Positions 1 through 10,336 of a stretch of DNA of 33,662 nucleotides are shown in pieces. Each line of letters begins with the position of its first letter. The first letter of the stretch is position 1. A program made the position numbers and the translations under genes. Source of the stretch: Hofstenia miamia (Eukaryota; Xenacoelomorpha; Acoela; Hofsteniidae); assembly GCA_900660155.1 (NCBI GenBank), contig CABFPE010000626.1, positions 336,237 to 369,898 on the forward strand, given 5' to 3'. The notes beneath the pieces were generated by a model, which worked only from the letters and a program-made list of their open reading frames with translations, searched no databases and was not told the DNA's origin.

Positions 1-531
1 AATAAAAAATGTGAAATCACTATTTATTAAATATATTATGATACCATTATGAGATGTTTCTTTCAAATCAATATTGGAATGCCGGATTAAGCCTAAATAT
101 GTTAAAGAGATACATTATTGCTTGAATGTGGGTAGAACAAGCTATGAAATTGCAAATTATTAAAAAGTGCTTATGAAATTGATCTTGAAACTGGACGGAA
201 TCGCTTGATAATATGGTCTTACTTCTAAAAACGTTTAGAATCATATAATTTCTGTATTTGCTAAAATGTTTTGGTTGGTCACGGGATGCCAGGATATTTT
301 AAAATGTGGGTAGGAAATGATAAAAAATCTTTAGATTTTTAAAAAATTGCTAATTGCCGAGTTTTGAAAGCAGTTCAATGCGTTTGCTAATATGGTGTAG
401 AATCAACAGACCTACTAGCCCTAAGTAAAGTTGTCAACTATGTACAAGTATAAAGAGCTCTTAATGATTCCTATGTTATATATTAATTACATGCTCCAAC
501 TGTCACAGAATACAACTTAATATATGAAGGT

Positions 532-1041
532 TTAGTTAGGTACTACAGCACCATGGCTTAGGCTGACGAGGACCAATTCTTCTTCTTTGTCATAGAAAGG
601 AACCATTGAAGAGGATGAAATCGTCCTTAACCTTTTACTAATGTTTATAAAAATCATCATTTTCTGATTCAGTGATTGCCAAAATATATGTTTTGAAAAT
701 TTACTACAAAATTTCACTGATTACTGAAATAAACTTGTTCTTCTCACGTGTACTTAAATAAATTAATAAAAAGTACAAAAATAGAAAGATAGTTTATTAC
801 TTGCAAATCGAATTTAACATACACATCACCTCAAGAGTCGATTAGAAAAGAAAATATAGTTGTATCTGTTTTCAACAAGCACTCTCCACAAACGCCTAGA
901 CGCCTTAGTCACTAGTTTGAATAATATCAAAAATATGAAAATGATAATAATAACATGTAGAGCTAAAATAATGGTTATAAATATAAAACAAAATAAGCTT
1001 TTAGGAAGTTGAATTAAAAAATAATCACTATTGCATTGCAT
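532..1041 (-). CDS. candidate two-exon small single-pass membrane protein
   Basis: Two open segments on the minus strand join in phase. Exon 1 runs from the ATG at 1041 to 830 (70 codons plus AG) and ends at AG|GTGATG. Exon 2 runs from 637 (after ACATTAG) to a TAA at 532, and its first T completes the split codon to Ser. The intron would be 192 nt. The predicted protein has 105 residues: a very hydrophobic stretch at about residues 16-43 (Leu, Ile, Phe, consistent with one membrane helix), then a basic juxtamembrane segment containing KASRRLWRVLVENR, then a Ser-rich and acidic tail (FYDKEEELVLV) ending in GAVVPN. An acceptor-like TTATTTTAG lies inside exon 1, so the N-terminus could instead come from an upstream exon. 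No family is recognised. The acceptor's pyrimidine tract is weak and AT-rich DNA makes hydrophobic ORFs by chance, so the model is tentative. Confidence 0.4.
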
Positions 1042-1334
1042 TATTTACAAATTTTTAGATAGTACTGCTAAGTTACATCATTCAATTGAACTACTAAATT
1101 CTGTACTACACTTTGTTTACAATATATCTCTGAACATGTCAACTAAATTTAAGTAAAAAGATGAAAAACTATTTCTATCATAATTTCCGTGTTGAAGTAC
1201 GACTACTAAAACTCAACTAGAATAATATATTACCACACTGTTAGCGCTTCTAGTGCAAATAATTGGCATATATATACAAATTTAGCATCGGCTCTAACAC
1301 ATACCGCAATTTCGATTGTACACAGTTAAGCTTA

Positions 1335-3257
1335 ATGGAGAAGTATTTGGAATACCTGAAGTGCTGTCATTGTCTGCAACTCTATCAAGATGCTTACGAG
1401 TTAACATGTGGTCATTCATTCTGTAAAAAGTGCATTGACAATGATCTTAAGCAAAAGGAGGAAATTAAATGTGATACATGTCAAACTCTATCCAACTATG
1501 ATTTAAAGAATCCCAACCTACGAATAAATGAGTTCATTCATTTTCTCAACCCACTTCTAAATGATCATTCAACTAAAATCACTTGCTCTGTGTGTGACGA
1601 AGACATTGAACCCCAAGAAGTGTACTTGTGTAAAAATTGCGAAGATTATTTTTGCTTAAGCTGCCGTATAAATCACGGAAAAGGCAAAAAAACTAAATCT
1701 CACACTGTTTTTTCATTGAGTAATGACCAAATTCCATACTGTACAGATCATAATGAAAAGCTCACATACTATTGCACTCAAACCACCTGCAAAAGGATGA
1801 TATGTGTCAGCTGCGCACTTACTTTACATGATCATCACCACAAACAAACCATTGAAGAACGAAAAGAAATTTTGAAGTCAGAAATTTCTGACACTGTTAA
1901 CAAAATAAATTCGAAGTTAGATGAATTAAAATCTTACAAGATCCATTCAATGAATTCCAAGCGAGATATTGAACAAAGGTTTAATGATTTGGAATTGAAA
2001 GTGAGTGAAAGACGTGATCACATTGTGAATCAAGCAAATGAGGCATACGAAAGACAAATAAAGCTAATAAATCAAAATAAAGTGGACATCTTTAAAAAAA
2101 TTGATGCAAATATTGAAACAATCGAGGCCTCAGAAAAAAAGATGTCAATTATCTTAAAAAATACAAAGGAATATTTAAATACACGATCTTATTATGAGAT
2201 TGATAAAATTAATCAAAATGTCAATGAAGTATCAAGAGATGAATCTAACATCAAATTAAAGTTTGTGGAGGTAGTAAATCTACAACTAATTCCCTTGGAG
2301 CGTGATGACGCATTTTTAAGCAAAACTATTGAATCCTACATTGGAAGTTTTGACTTAGAAATGACGGAAGAAATCGATACAATTGTTTCAAACGAAAAAA
2401 GCTCTTTGTTTTTTGAAAAAGTTATCACGCCTAATGTCGTATCACGTCATAGTTTAGAAGCATCAGAAAATGGTTTATATGATATTTTGTATTCTAAAAA
2501 AGTCGATGCGATTATTTCTTTAAAGAAAACAAAGAGTGATCAATATTTTCTAATGAAAACTTCAAGGAATGGAGAAAGTAAAAAATATTTCATTGAAAAA
2601 TGTAATAATTACTGGTGTCGAAATTATTTAGCCTTGTTACCCAACCATAATATTCTTGTCTTGGTCTACTCTGACAAGGACACAGCTGATCGATTAATTG
2701 AAGTAGACAAGGACTTAACAGATTCAAAAGAATTTCCCATTTCTTTTTGTGATGTTAAAGATGTAAGAATTATTTGCTCAAGTCCTTGTAGCAAATATGT
2801 TCTATTCCTATCACAGAAATTGTTAAAAGTCTACAAATACTGTGTACATACCAAACAACATGAGATGGCAAATCTACCTGAAACATGGAAAGAATATTAT
2901 TTAAATTATATGAGTCTGAGTGGGAATTTAGATCATATTGCCTTTGGAAATTTTAAAAGCATTCAATTATTTTCTTTTAAAAAGGAATATGTTTTGCGTA
3001 CATTTGGCAAATCAGAGATCTATTACTGTGGAGTTTCATTTCTAACTGAAAACATTTTAATCGCTGGATTGGATGATTGTTCTCTAAATATTTTTGACAC
3101 AACCACTCTAAAATTATTGAAAAAAATTAAGAGAATCAAAGAAGAAGAAGCAAACGATTATGAAATTAAAGAGAAACCCGATCTTGTGTATGCTTACAAT
3201 GATTCCAACTTACTTTTTAATCAAGGTTTAAACATTATTAAAATCGCACTTTACTGA
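1335..3257 (+). CDS. TRIM-like RING / B-box / coiled-coil protein with propeller-like C-terminus
   Basis: Uninterrupted 640-codon frame. The reading frame is open back to 1263, but the first ATG is at 1335 (G at +4), just before the RING, so I start there. Residues 10-49 form a C3HC4 RING (C10, C13, C25, H27, C30, C33, C46, C49), the signature of E3 ubiquitin ligases. Residues 84-123 are a B-box1-like zinc site (C84, C87, C99, C102, C107, C110, H114, H123). Residues 136-169 are a B-box2 (C136, H139, C147, C152, C157, C160 and the DHHHK histidines). About residues 170-290 are a Lys/Glu-rich coiled coil. The C-terminal half has recurring short beta-strand units such as NILVLVYS, KYVLFLSQKLLKVY, NILIAGLDDCSLNIFD, which resemble WD40-type blades rather than a SPRY domain. 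This is the classical RBCC order. Absence of introns could mean a retrogene origin. A truncated tandem copy lies about 0.8 kb downstream. Ligase activity is inferred from family. Confidence 0.88.
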   Translation: MEKYLEYLKCCHCLQLYQDAYELTCGHSFCKKCIDNDLKQKEEIKCDTCQTLSNYDLKNPNLRINEFIHFLNPLLNDHSTKITCSVCDEDIEPQEVYLCKNCEDYFCLSCRINHGKGKKTKSHTVFSLSNDQIPYCTDHNEKLTYYCTQTTCKRMICVSCALTLHDHHHKQTIEERKEILKSEISDTVNKINSKLDELKSYKIHSMNSKRDIEQRFNDLELKVSERRDHIVNQANEAYERQIKLINQNKVDIFKKIDANIETIEASEKKMSIILKNTKEYLNTRSYYEIDKINQNVNEVSRDESNIKLKFVEVVNLQLIPLERDDAFLSKTIESYIGSFDLEMTEEIDTIVSNEKSSLFFEKVITPNVVSRHSLEASENGLYDILYSKKVDAIISLKKTKSDQYFLMKTSRNGESKKYFIEKCNNYWCRNYLALLPNHNILVLVYSDKDTADRLIEVDKDLTDSKEFPISFCDVKDVRIICSSPCSKYVLFLSQKLLKVYKYCVHTKQHEMANLPETWKEYYLNYMSLSGNLDHIAFGNFKSIQLFSFKKEYVLRTFGKSEIYYCGVSFLTENILIAGLDDCSLNIFDTTTLKLLKKIKRIKEEEANDYEIKEKPDLVYAYNDSNLLFNQGLNIIKIALY

Positions 3258-4029
3258 GGTTGGATTCCTTTATTGAACTGTATATTGAAAACTAGATTTT
3301 GAAATTACGAAATTAATATAATATAGACCCTTAATGACATAATATCTTGATTTCTGTTTTCAGAGCAAAATACTCACAATTTCTTACGAAAAAATTGTAA
3401 TTTTTTATTATATTACATACCTAGGATAAATTAGGCTTTGCAGTTTACTTACGGACAACAAACATTATTTCAAAATACCAACAAATCATTTGCACATAGA
3501 GCCAATAATAACTATAAATGTTAATTTTATCAAATATTGAAAAATTCTAGTTATTTTAAAAGGTATGAATTTGCTAAGTTCAATTCTCTTTGAATAAGTT
3601 GCATGTATATTAGTTCTTTTAATTTCGCCCCCTAGCGATGAATGAATTTTTTCAAAATCTTAATTTTTTTCACAAAATCATAAAACCATCTTATTGCAAG
3701 GCTACTCATGCAAAGTTTGTCATTCTTGTCTGTTATTACACAAGTTTAATAAGAAATTTTTTAAGTACATAAATTAAACAAATGTATTCTTTTTTCTGTT
3801 ACGTTGATCTATTTAACTTACTATGTTCAATACATGGCGCAGGAAGGTGTTTTTCAATAAATGTATATAGTATTACATAAAAAATATACAATGATTTGCA
3901 TTCGGTAATCTCACATCCAGTAATGTTACAAAAATAGGGTAAAAGGTTAAATCGGGCAAATCCTTTTGTCTTGAAAATCATTTGTTTTGAATCATTTGAT
4001 ATCTACTTTAAAAACTTAATCGTCCATCT
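3258..4029. other. AT-rich spacer, no gene seen
   Basis: The interval between the RING/B-box gene and its broken copy has only short AT-rich frames without domain-like content. I see no convincing canonical AATAAA close behind the stop of the upstream gene. Confidence 0.6.
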
Positions 4030-4282
4030 GTTTTGAGTAAATTTGACAAATCAGAGAGCTATTACTGTGGAGTTTGATTTCTAACTGAAAACATTCTCAT
4101 CGGTGGATTGAAAGATTGTTCTCTGAATAGCTTTGACACAACCACTGGAAAATTATTCAGGAAAATAAGAAGACGCAAACGACTATGAAATTAAAAGTAA
4201 CCCCATCTTGCGTGTGCTTACAATGATTTACTAGTAGTTTTTAACCAAGATTGTAATATTATTAAAATCAGACTTTTCTGAT
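4030..4282 (+). pseudogene. truncated, broken tandem copy of the RING/B-box gene 3' end
   Basis: This stretch aligns by eye with 2991-3257 of the upstream gene, for example in CTATTACTGTGGAGTTT, CTAACTGAAAACATT and TTTGACACAACCACT, and ends at the corresponding stop region. It covers about the last 88 codons, i.e. the final propeller-like unit. It is dead: TCA has become TGA after the CGV residues, a run of the Glu-rich linker is deleted with loss of frame, and further stops follow. Only the 3' end is present; 5' of 4030 the similarity stops abruptly. A partial tandem duplication, or a decayed full paralog, fits best. It sits on the same strand as the parent. Confidence 0.85.
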
Positions 4283-4289
4283 TTTGTTT

Positions 4290-5760
4290 TGTTACCTATT
4301 TGCGTATCAAATACATTAACTAAATTGTAACATTTATAAAATATACAGACTTCGGAAAACATTTATTGACTTTGGGCTTCCAATAAAAAATATCAATTTC
4401 TGGCATAAATTGAGACACATTTATTGTATTACACTCAGGATATAAATCATTTCTTTGGATTTGTAATTTACCTGGAATATAAGTGTTTTTATGCAAAATA
4501 AAAATATTTGAAAATGGGTGCAATAAAATGTTACTAAGCATTAAAAACAAGTCTATTCATTTTAATGTACTATACTTTTCTGTGTTTCCTCATCTTATTG
4601 AATAAATTAGGCCTGAATTCTACACTAATTTAGAAATAATATATAAGATTTTAGGTGACATGTACGAATAAATCATGTGATTTATTATATAATATGAAAC
4701 ATATATATTAATACTTTGATTTTGTGAGAATATGCAACATCATTGTAATATCAGAAGATTTTGATTTTAAGTTAATATGCAATATCATTGTGGTATAAAC
4801 ATGATCTTTGTAAGAGTAAAAAATTGGCATAAATGTTACAATATATTACTGGTGTTTGTATTATTTTTACATAATTAATCATAATTCGCATGAATATAAA
4901 TTCATTATATTTGATAAATCTTTAAGTTCTAGGAAATCATAAAATTGACCAGTTGTTTTTCTGAAGTAATGATTTTAGTGCATATGCAAAGCAATCAAAA
5001 TGAAACATCTTAATATTCTTTAATTTTATGACACACATATTAATCTTTGAAGTATTTCCTATGTTTTTCATTATTTAGGATAGTGTAGAGAAAATTGTTC
5101 TTCTTCAATGTTGTATTATAAAATTTGAATTTGTAAGTTGTCCTATCTAAGTGCAACAATGTTAATCTATTGCCAGAGATTTTTTTCAATAATTACGACA
5201 AACCACTGTTATCTGTGCGTACTTAAAATACTTGTCACCAATAAGAAAATATCAAAATTCTTTAATGCTTCAACAAATGCGAGCATTTCTAACTTAATGC
5301 TTCCATAGTTTATTTGCTTCTGCTTAGTTGTCTGCTACTATATCTAATATAGTCCTCACCACAGGTGCAATTATAGTATAGTAGTTGTTTTTCTTACACA
5401 ATGGATTAAGATACAAAATCTTACCGTACTTATTATTAATATATATTTCATTTTCAAAAATACAAAAATTCAACAATGTTATTTATAAATTTCTCATTTG
5501 CGTTCTTTTTACGGATAATTATATATAAAAAATTCAATTTCCAAGTCTAAAATTGTACATTTTATTAAATCCGGTTATCTTCCAGATTTTTAATTGGTAA
5601 TTTCCAATAACTAATTGGTATGATATAAGTAAAAAATAACCAAGGAACGAAATCTTGTACATCCTATGAAAATCTAAATTCAAAAATTGATTAAAGTTAT
5701 ACAGAGAATTGATATATAGAAAATATGTTACTTGTTCCACATTACCCTATCTCATTGATG
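4290..5760. other. AT-rich intergenic stretch, no gene seen
   Basis: Long AT-rich interval with scattered short frames on both strands, none with recognisable domains, consistent splice sites or compositional bias. Nothing supportable was found. Confidence 0.55.
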
Positions 5761-5769
5761 CTGATAAGT

Positions 5770-8206
5770 GCCCTGCAGTGAACACACTGATATACTATGC
5801 TCATGATATGTGTGAAACAATGAACCACTAATACTTTAGAAGCACTATCCATACTAGCTTTAATGCAGAATTTTGTTTAACAAACCTCCACCACTTGCTC
5901 ACCTACATAGACACTCTTCTCACACAACTGGAAATTAACTTATCTCTTGAAAATATTCTTGTGATATACTTATTGAAAACAGAAGAACTCTCAGATAGTA
6001 AACTAATTGAAAAGTTATCTCTTGCCTAAAAACTAGCCAAAGCCAAAAAGATAAATAAGCTAACTGTGATCATGTTGGACATAACACAATCTCATCTAAT
6101 AGGAGATGAAATCTATGAACTCAAAATAAGCATGGACAATGTGTTTATCCTTCACCCAAACAATTTGCTATATTGGGCCTTGATAATTATACAACACCAA
6201 CTGCAACTCTTATACATATCCATTTGTTCATACATCAGATTTGCCCACTACATCACCTCATGGTCAATAAACTTCTAGCTATCAATGTCTTACTTCAGGC
6301 AAAATCTCATGAATTACTAGCCAGCAAACTTGTGCTGGCAGCTATTACGGATATACATGTTAGCTTTGAATTTTTGCAGTCAGTAAACATGCTCAATGAG
6401 ATTAAAAACATTTGGTCAGAAATCAAAGCTAATAGGCCCACTGTCAAGATCATATCTCTCTCAGGCTCTTATCATCACTCAGCCAAACACATCCTAACTG
6501 ACACTCAACAGAGCATAAACCTGCAAGATCACACGGATTTTAAAAAAGCTTTCTTTGAAGAACCACGTGCTCCAGATGTCACTGCACAATCAGCTCTATG
6601 GCTCATAGCTATCTATCTAACTGAAGATTCAATGTTACAATTTCCTATTTCATGTAAAACCTGTGACAAATTAAGAAAAAGGAAATTCCACGAATTTTCA
6701 GTTGTTCCTATCTCCTTGAAATTGAAGAATTGGCTTTTATACAGAGCCACATTACCAATGTCACCACTTGGTGAAAGTGCTAAGGCAACAAGCATGTTCA
6801 AGATATATTACTCATGCATCATCAACAAGGAAAACCCACTAGATGCCTTACCAATGACAATCATTAGCAACAAACTCGCTATTGCCATAAGAGACATCCA
6901 CATAATCACGGATACATGCAAAAAGTATATGTGGGGAGCAATCTGCAACTTGAATTTCCACTTGATTGTTGATACGTATGCTCTGCTATCTACATCACAT
7001 CTCCTTTGTCACCAACAGCAATCAATGCTCAATTACATCAACAAAGCACAAAAATGCTTACTAGTTATCAAGAATGAACTTCTCTTCAACTACTACAATC
7101 GTAATTATCCTGAGTGTTTGTACAACAAACTCGCTACTACATTAAAATATAGAAAAGATGGAACAAATGAAATCCCAATTGAGATTCTCGAACACTCCCT
7201 TCAGTCACCACAACAATTGCAAATTAATGAGGAAATGATTACATCTACTCAGCTACTGCTAACACCACAGCACCAATAAACAATCAAAGAAAACAATGCT
7301 GAAAAGTTAGGTGCCATCATTACACCATTCAAACCGGAATGGATACACACCAAGGAAGAGATACTTACTTTATATGAGTTATGAAAGCCACTCCTACTGA
7401 TGCAACAATAGTAAATCGCCAATTCCTCACATGCAAGGAAACTGATAGCATTTCTTATATGAAAATGTGCTTCACTGAAGCTTGGTCAAAACCAGAACTT
7501 GCACTATTACTCAAGCCTCATTCTCTACTCGCTATGGACATAGAATGCACCAACATTGAACGCTTCCATGATATCTACCACTCAGGCTCCCTATAGACTC
7601 ACCTAGTTCACGCACAAGCAAATTACCCCATTTCCATAGGAGTCATGAAACTAGACATCACACCCAACAATGAAATCACAATGGAGGAAGCTATTGAATC
7701 AGATAATCACTATTGTATACCAAATCCACTAATACACATTGCTGTTATCCAGCCAGCATGGTGCTCTAAACATTGGAAAACCTGTTGAGTTCACATAGAA
7801 GATGATCAATATGTTAATTTTCTCAGTCATCTTGTGAAAACATTAAACCTAGTTACATTTAAACAAAGCCGTCAAAAGTTAAAAAGAAGAAGAAGCACAT
7901 GACTCTGATATAGACGCACACATGACACTACTCATTGCGCTTAAAGGGTTGCAGTTATATACAAAATTTTACAATATCTTCACGAGAAAGATCAATAATC
8001 TCAGAAATATATAATCTATATGAGATCATTTTACTAATCCTAAATTTTACAAGTTTATGAAAAGCGTTACTACCAAAATGGAATCAATATGCTGTGCTAC
8101 CCACTATTCTCAACACTCAGATATTGTGTCATGGAACGACCCTCGTGCTATCACACTCCTACAGGAAGCTTTTACTCAACCGGATATCGTGGAGCTGGTC
8201 AATTAA
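5770..8206 (+). pseudogene. degenerate coding region of an unrecognised mobile element or gene
   Basis: Protein-like sequence runs through about 2.4 kb but changes frame several times. Segments, in order: 5770-6172 with two in-frame stops (contains LHHLLTYIDTLLTQLEINL, gag-like in feel); 6173-7276, the longest intact block, open for about 368 codons to a TAA; 7381-7596 and its continuation past a TAG to about 7788; about 7895-8012 (contains DSDIDAHMTLLIALKG); and 8024-8206, ending in LLQEAFTQPDIVELVN and a TAA. Base composition is less AT-rich than the flanks and codon use looks protein-coding. The last stop is followed within 15 nt by a polypurine tract, the usual order at the 3' end of LTR retroelements. 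I see no reverse transcriptase, integrase or protease motif. One piece near 7537 has MDIECT followed by YPISIGVMKL, reminiscent of a DnaQ-type exonuclease core. Family assignment is open. Confidence 0.5.
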
Positions 8207-8220
8207 AATAGCCCAGTTTT

Positions 8221-8229
8221 GGGGGAGGG
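8221..8229 (+). other. polypurine tract-like GGGGGAGGG
   Basis: A nine-base all-purine run, exceptional in this AT-rich DNA, lies 14 nt after the stop of the upstream degenerate ORF and two bases before a TG dinucleotide. That is the position and composition of a retroelement plus-strand priming site. No experimental or comparative support is available. Confidence 0.4.
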
Positions 8230-8231
8230 CG

Positions 8232-8990
8232 TGCGGTGTCACTCCACCTCAGCGTTCAAGAACATTTCCACTTTATTATTACGAAATTTGTAATTAATAA
8301 TTGTACACTAATTCAATTCCATAATTTTTGAATTTCCCCCGCTTATGTGTCATGTCATATTTGACCAAACGTGCTATTTTAAATATTTGAATTTTCTTTA
8401 GCAGTTCTGCTGATTTTGTTATTGTACAAAAGGTTAGGCGAGGAACCGGTCTTTTGTTTTTGCTATGCAGTACAAATTCCTTAGTTTTTGTTTACAAATT
8501 ACCTATTCTATTTTTTATAAATATGCTACGATTGTAATATTTCATTCAATACAGTTTAGTTTACTCTGTTCTCTTGACTTGCATATTTTATCCAAAATGC
8601 TTTTCTAAATTTCTCGAAGTGCTGACCCGGTCGCATTGCAGAGCCACAACCCTGCGAGTTCATTCCATCAGCACTTCGGAAGGTATAGGAATAGGGCATT
8701 TCACACTTGCTCTTCATGTCGTTATTTATTTAATTTATTGCTGCCACCTAAATTGCACGAGCTGAGGAAACACCAGTGTAGGTTTATTTTACTTGACGTA
8801 GGTTTGCACATAGATTACACATGCACCCAAGAACTCCTAGGTTTTCGCTCTCTCTTTTAAATTAGGGCTCTCGTCCAATGCGACTCTTTCCCATGAGATT
8901 CTCTGTATCGGGTCGACCGAGTGTGGCCACACTTTCCCTGTTACCTAATCTCGCGTATTATTTATTTTAAAGTGTACATTCACCCCGTTA
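8232..8990 (+). mobile_element. possible solo or 3' LTR-like block
   Basis: After the polypurine tract the composition changes to a GC-richer mosaic starting TGCGGTGTCACTCC. It contains a TATA-like TATAAATA near 8516 followed by pyrimidine-rich sequence and a GC-rich patch near 8890-8940, which would suit the U3-R-U5 order of an LTR. No second copy exists in the window, no clear right boundary or primer-binding site was found, and no target duplication could be checked. It may instead contain host exons. Confidence 0.28.
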
Positions 8991-9004
8991 TTATCGGATT
9001 TCAG

Positions 9005-9198
9005 TTGATTATAATGCTGCGACATCGGCAAATCATGCTGCGATGACACCAGATTTCATGCTGATGCCACATGGTGACCACCACAGGACCCCTGAAGACA
9101 AGCAACCACCATTTATTGTTAACTGTACCTCTGCAAAAAGGGATCCTGGTAAAAGAATCATCCAGAAGAATGAGCCCTATTTAACTGAAGTCGACTAA
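9005..9198 (+). CDS. possible terminal exon, unknown protein
   Basis: A TCGGATTTCAG acceptor at 8994-9004 is followed by a 63-codon frame that ends at a TAA at 9196. The encoded peptide begins DYNAATSANHAAMTPDF, contains PHGDHHRTPEDKQPPF and ends NEPYLTEVD. Its codon use and moderate GC stand out from the flanking AT-rich DNA, and a (TA)n tract starts shortly after. The frame begins with two leftover bases (phase 1). A short upstream segment, 8639-8681, between TTGCAG and GAAG|GTATAG would join it in phase, but that pairing is speculative. No domain is recognised. It could also be the 5' coding end of the LTR-like element just upstream. Confidence 0.3.
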
Positions 9199-9263
9199 CC
9201 ATCAGTTCTGAAGTGCTCAGTACCCTATTATCCACCTAACAGAGTGCTATGAACTTCGAAGTT

Positions 9264-9288
9264 AATATATATATATATATATATATAT
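9264..9288. repeat. (TA)n microsatellite
   Basis: About 12 uninterrupted AT/TA units. Simple repeat, no further meaning evident. Confidence 0.95.
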
Positions 9289-9299
9289 TCCAATTATTA

Positions 9300-10073
9300 A
9301 TTTTTATTAGTAATTTAAGATACGTTTATATATTTTATAATTAAACCAAGTATGTTCTTTAGATTATGTAGTGCATAGATTTAATACCATGACGCAATTT
9401 TAAAGAGATTTCTACAGGGCTTTCTTCAAGTTTTGCAAAACTGCTAGTCTAAATTTATTTTCCACATCCGGGCCCATGTTAACGAGGGCGTTAGTAACTT
9501 TAAAAGTACATTAAGCATTAAAACGCATCTTTAAAGAATTTGCAAATAGTTGATTTCCTTAAATGTGCTGTACAGATGTGCATTTTAAGAAAATAACGCA
9601 ATGTTTTACGATATAAAATTACAATTTTGTATTGAAGAACTTATAATATAACATATTATTGTAAAAATTTTATTGTGCTTAAAAATATGTTACCATTAAG
9701 TTATTATCACTTTCATGATATAGTTCAAATTTGCTTCCTTTTTGCGATATTCTCAAAAATGGCTTTACTAAACTTTAACGCTGCTTAAAACTCTGCTGTT
9801 AAGTCTTTTGCAAATGCGTATAGTTCTTAGAAAGTGCGTTTATATTTTTATTTATTGACATACTAGGTAACTTGGGTTAATAGTAGTTTTCATGGCAAAC
9901 GAAAGTACCCTGCCCGGAAAATGTATTTATGCGGTTTTAACAAGTTAATTGATTTTTCAATCCCACGAAAATTTGATTTAATGATTTGCTGCAAAAATGG
10001 ATTGTATAAATAAAATCGGTAGATGCATTCATCATCGAATGCTACTTGTTTTACATCCACTATAAGCATATAT

Positions 10074-10113
<40 letters not shown>

Positions 10114-10170
10114 TAAAGCACAATTTTAGCATTTGAATAAAACAATTCCTTCAAATATATTTCAACTGCA
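9300..10170. other. AT-rich interval, no gene seen
   Basis: Contains a (TA)n tract at about 10082-10109 and short frames of fewer than 20 codons. No feature could be supported. Confidence 0.55.
10082..10109. repeat. (AT)n microsatellite
   Basis: About 14 AT units, immediately preceded by an imperfect CATATATATACATA unit. Confidence 0.95.
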
Positions 10171-10174
10171 CTGT

Positions 10175-10333
10175 CTAATTAGACTTAGTTTTGTTTTCAA
10201 ATCCTTGGAATGTACGCCAAGCTCTTTTTTCTTGGTTATGTCGCCTTAGTGGATGACCGATCGGGTTTCGATGGGTAATCGATACCAATATTTGGATAGC
10301 AATTAGAATTATCAAACTTAGAAGATTCTTCAT
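10175..10333 (-). CDS. small secreted peptide precursor, neuropeptide/hormone-like
   Basis: A 52-codon frame from the ATG at 10333 to a TAG at 10175, too short for usual ORF cut-offs. Residues 1-20 are a textbook signal peptide: MKN, then a hydrophobic core (LLSLIILIAIQILV), then SIT. The remainder, about 32 residues, is hydrophilic and basic and holds two dibasic sites, RR at 30-31 and KR at 36-37, the cleavage sites used by prohormone convertases. They would split off HRNPIGHPL, HNQE and AWRTFQGFENKTKSN. There is no cysteine and no Gly-Lys/Arg amidation site. The ATG lies four bases after a strong 3' splice site (ATTAATATTTTTTTAG), and a matching 5' site, GTAAGT, lies 131 nt upstream, giving a non-coding first exon as in many peptide genes. 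Alternatives are an antimicrobial peptide or a short non-neural secreted factor. No family is recognised. Coding potential is supported by splice context and signal-peptide form, not by homology. Confidence 0.6.
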   Translation of the reverse strand: MKNLLSLIILIAIQILVSITHRNPIGHPLRRHNQEKRAWRTFQGFENKTKSN

Positions 10334-10336
10334 TTT

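Noticed and set aside
1263..1334. Upstream extension of the RING/B-box frame to 1263
   Set aside because: It begins with TTG, not ATG, and adds no domain; the ATG at 1335 directly precedes the RING.
6613..6801. Minus-strand frame in the degenerate element
   Set aside because: Shadow of the plus-strand coding-like block; no independent support.
7516..7790. Maelstrom-domain assignment for the exonuclease-like motif
   Set aside because: The Maelstrom E-H-H-C zinc residues are not visible; the similarity is limited to a generic strand pattern.
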